Shown here in pieces: positions 62,817 through 64,000 of a DNA stretch of 64,000 nt (its first letter is position 1; every line of letters starts with the position of its first letter). The stretch spans positions 16,855 to 80,854 of the forward strand of contig JAPLFO010000149.1 in the NCBI GenBank assembly GCA_026390635.1. Direction: 5' to 3'. The translations under genes and the position numbers were made by a program. The notes beneath the pieces were generated by a model. The model was not told the origin of the DNA. It saw only the letters and a program-made list of their open reading frames with translations, and did no database searches. The stretch is from Ignavibacteriales bacterium (lineage in GTDB: Bacteria; Bacteroidota; Ignavibacteria; UBA10030; UBA8401).

Positions 62817-63746
62817 TCACACCTTTTCCGCGGCACGCAGTTTTGCACTGCGTGAACGGGGATTTTGCCTCTGTTCCTCTTCCGATGCTGTGACCGGTTT
62901 GCGCGTCAACAAGCGTAACTGCGGTGTCAGCAGCGTGTCGGGGATCAATGGATGCGCCGAACGTTTTGAAACTGCGGAGCGTTCAGCGAAAAAATTCTTC
63001 ACAATCCTGTCTTCCAGCGAATGGTATGACAGAATGACGATACGTCCTGCCGGTGCAAGGAGATCAACGGCATCGGCAAGAACATGTTTGAGATTTTCGA
63101 GTTCGTTGTTGACTTCGATACGCAGTGCTTGGAAGACGCGGGAAAGTGTCTTGATGCGGTACTTGGCGCCGGCAGTGTCTTCAATGACTGCCGCCAGATC
63201 GCCTGTCGTTTCGATGGGACGCTCCGTCCTTCGCCTCACGATAGCCCTCGCGAGCCGCCGGCTATGCGGCTCTTCCCCGTATTTCCACAACACCTTCGCC
63301 AGGTGCGCATCATCATCGGTATTGACCACCATTCCCGCGGTCAATGCCTGGCGATTGTCCATTCTCATGTCCAGCAGATTGTTCATCCTGTACGAGAATC
63401 CTTTTTCTCCCTGGTCCAGTTGATGGGACGAGACACCGAGATCAAGAAGGATTCCCCTCACGGATGAAACGGAGTGTGCAGAAAGGATTGTTTTTAAATT
63501 CACAACATTATCATGAACAAAGACAACATGATTTTCAAATCGAGCGAGACGTTTGTGCGCTTCACTGTGCGCATCTTCGTCGGCATCAATACCGATCAGT
63601 GTGCCGCCGGGAGTAATGTTCTCAAGGACTGCTTCTGCATGTCCGCCGCCGCCAAGAGTACCGTCGATATAGACGCCCTCCTTCGCCGTAAGAAGATATT
63701 CCAATGTTTCTTGAAGAAGGGCCGGAGTATGATACGCATCGCTCAC
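62817..63746 (-). CDS. rsmH: 16S rRNA (cytosine-1402-N4) methyltransferase RsmH
   Basis: A 309-residue SAM-dependent methyltransferase (old name MraW). Motifs: HTPALLQETLEYL at the start, SAM loop YIDGTLGGGGHAEAVLENI, GILLDLGVSSHQLDQGEKGFSYR, LDMRMDN, and RIVILSYHSLEDRIVKNFF near the C-terminus. It methylates C1402 of 16S rRNA. The start overlaps the mraZ stop by 4 bases (ATGA). Confidence 0.98.
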   Translation of the reverse strand: MSDAYHTPALLQETLEYLLTAKEGVYIDGTLGGGGHAEAVLENITPGGTLIGIDADEDAHSEAHKRLARFENHVVFVHDNVVNLKTILSAHSVSSVRGILLDLGVSSHQLDQGEKGFSYRMNNLLDMRMDNRQALTAGMVVNTDDDAHLAKVLWKYGEEPHSRRLARAIVRRRTERPIETTGDLAAVIEDTAGAKYRIKTLSRVFQALRIEVNNELENLKHVLADAVDLLAPAGRIVILSYHSLEDRIVKNFFAERSAVSKRSAHPLIPDTLLTPQLRLLTRKPVTASEEEQRQNPRSRSAKLRAAEKV

Positions 63747-64000
63747 TGCACACCCGTCGCTAGTACAGCAGCGGCGACATCTTCGTACGGCTCCGGATGC
63801 GCGGCCTTGTATTCTTCATAGACCGCAGGATTCCATACTTCGATCCGTTCCAGAACGCCGAGAATTTTCACTTCATTTTCAATTTTTGCAAACTGCAGCA
63901 GTTCCTTTGGAATCATGACACGGAATTGAGCATCGAGCTGCGATTCCGTTGCGTGTTCCAGCATGAATCGTGTAATGAATCTGTGGCGAGGGTCCGATGG
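63743..64000 (-). CDS. mraZ: Transcriptional regulator MraZ, C-terminal half (5' end outside window)
   Basis: The frame stays open to the window edge and reads RHRFITRFMLEHATESQLDAQFRVMIPKELLQFAKI, then NEVKILGVLERIEVWNPAVYEEY. This is the second SpoVT/AbrB-like half of MraZ, which has the 'GR.xiP..L' DNA-binding element. The track Met at 63964 is internal. MraZ is the first gene of the dcw cluster and represses or tunes it in other bacteria by binding repeats upstream of its own gene, which lie outside this window. Confidence 0.93.
   Translation of the reverse strand, partial: PSDPRHRFITRFMLEHATESQLDAQFRVMIPKELLQFAKIENEVKILGVLERIEVWNPAVYEEYKAAHPEPYEDVAAAVLATGVQ

Noticed and set aside
1-64000. 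tRNA, rRNA, CRISPR array, intact transposase or prophage genes
   Set aside because: Looked for on both strands by eye; nothing with the needed structure or motifs was seen.

Overview
The window looks like chromosomal DNA of a Bacteroidota/Chlorobi-group bacterium, most likely Ignavibacteria-like or a close relative. Eight proteins and one decayed fragment end in the type IX secretion (Por) C-terminal sorting domain, with the 'QNYPNPFNP' signature and a 'sGiYfY.L..g....kkM.l.k' end. That signature is typical of Ignavibacteria, Kryptonia and Calditrichaeota. DUF4175/DUF4159, DUF6268, SdiA-regulated and Spy-like genes agree. No rRNA, tRNA, CRISPR array or intact insertion sequence was seen. The taxonomic call is inference from gene style only.

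Layout. 1-1241: truncated FG-GAP/VCBS secreted protein (minus). 1.2-2.7 kb: repeat-rich, mostly gene-free. 2.7-9.6 kb: four secreted T9SS cargo genes (two DUF1566 paralogues, a deacetylase-like protein, a sialidase-like propeller) ending in a terminator. 9.7-10.3 kb: decayed second copy of the repeat seen at 1.9-2.3 kb. 10.3-12.4 kb: an AbiEi/AbiEii-type toxin-antitoxin pair with two near-identical palindromes in front. 12.7-13.9 kb: ECF sigma factor and a membrane partner. 14.3-15.8 kb: DUF1846 protein. 15.9-17.1 kb: alpha/beta hydrolase broken by one stop codon, followed by a REP-like hairpin cluster. 17.5-23.3 kb: DUF6268 barrel, serine beta-lactamase-like hydrolase and a large CotH protein, plus a relic T9SS tail. 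23.4-28.7 kb: TPR signalling protein facing a two-component operon (NtrC-type regulator, histidine kinase, broken PhnD-like binding protein). 29.0-32.3 kb: divergent operon of two CYTH-type proteins, a broken DASS anion transporter and a membrane-anchored protein. 32.6-37.1 kb: OprO/P-type porin, lamin-tail lipoprotein, SdiA-regulated lipoprotein, lamin-tail T9SS protein and a 36-residue membrane peptide. 37.7-41.8 kb: ECF sigma, short membrane protein, double Spy-like protein, CotH/lamin-tail T9SS protein. 42.0-47.0 kb: DUF4175, DUF4159, TM2 and DUF2752 genes. 47.1-64.0 kb: nearly complete dcw division and cell-wall cluster on the minus strand (mraZ-rsmH-ftsL-ftsI-murE-murF-mraY-murD-ftsW-murG-X-murC-ftsQ-ftsA-ftsZ).

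How the genes work together. The dcw block makes the UDP-MurNAc-pentapeptide and lipid I/II and builds the septal machine. Most junctions overlap by a few bases, so it reads as one or a few long transcripts. The 24.9-41.8 kb stretch repeatedly touches oxyanion or phosphate handling: a PhnD-like sensor, CYTH triphosphate-tunnel folds, a DASS transporter, a phosphate-type porin and CotH kinase folds. This is the best candidate here for an undescribed functional locus, but the link is inference. Four genes between 9.7 and 31.6 kb are broken by stops or frameshifting deletions, together with one decayed repeat copy. That points to local decay or to sequence or assembly error.
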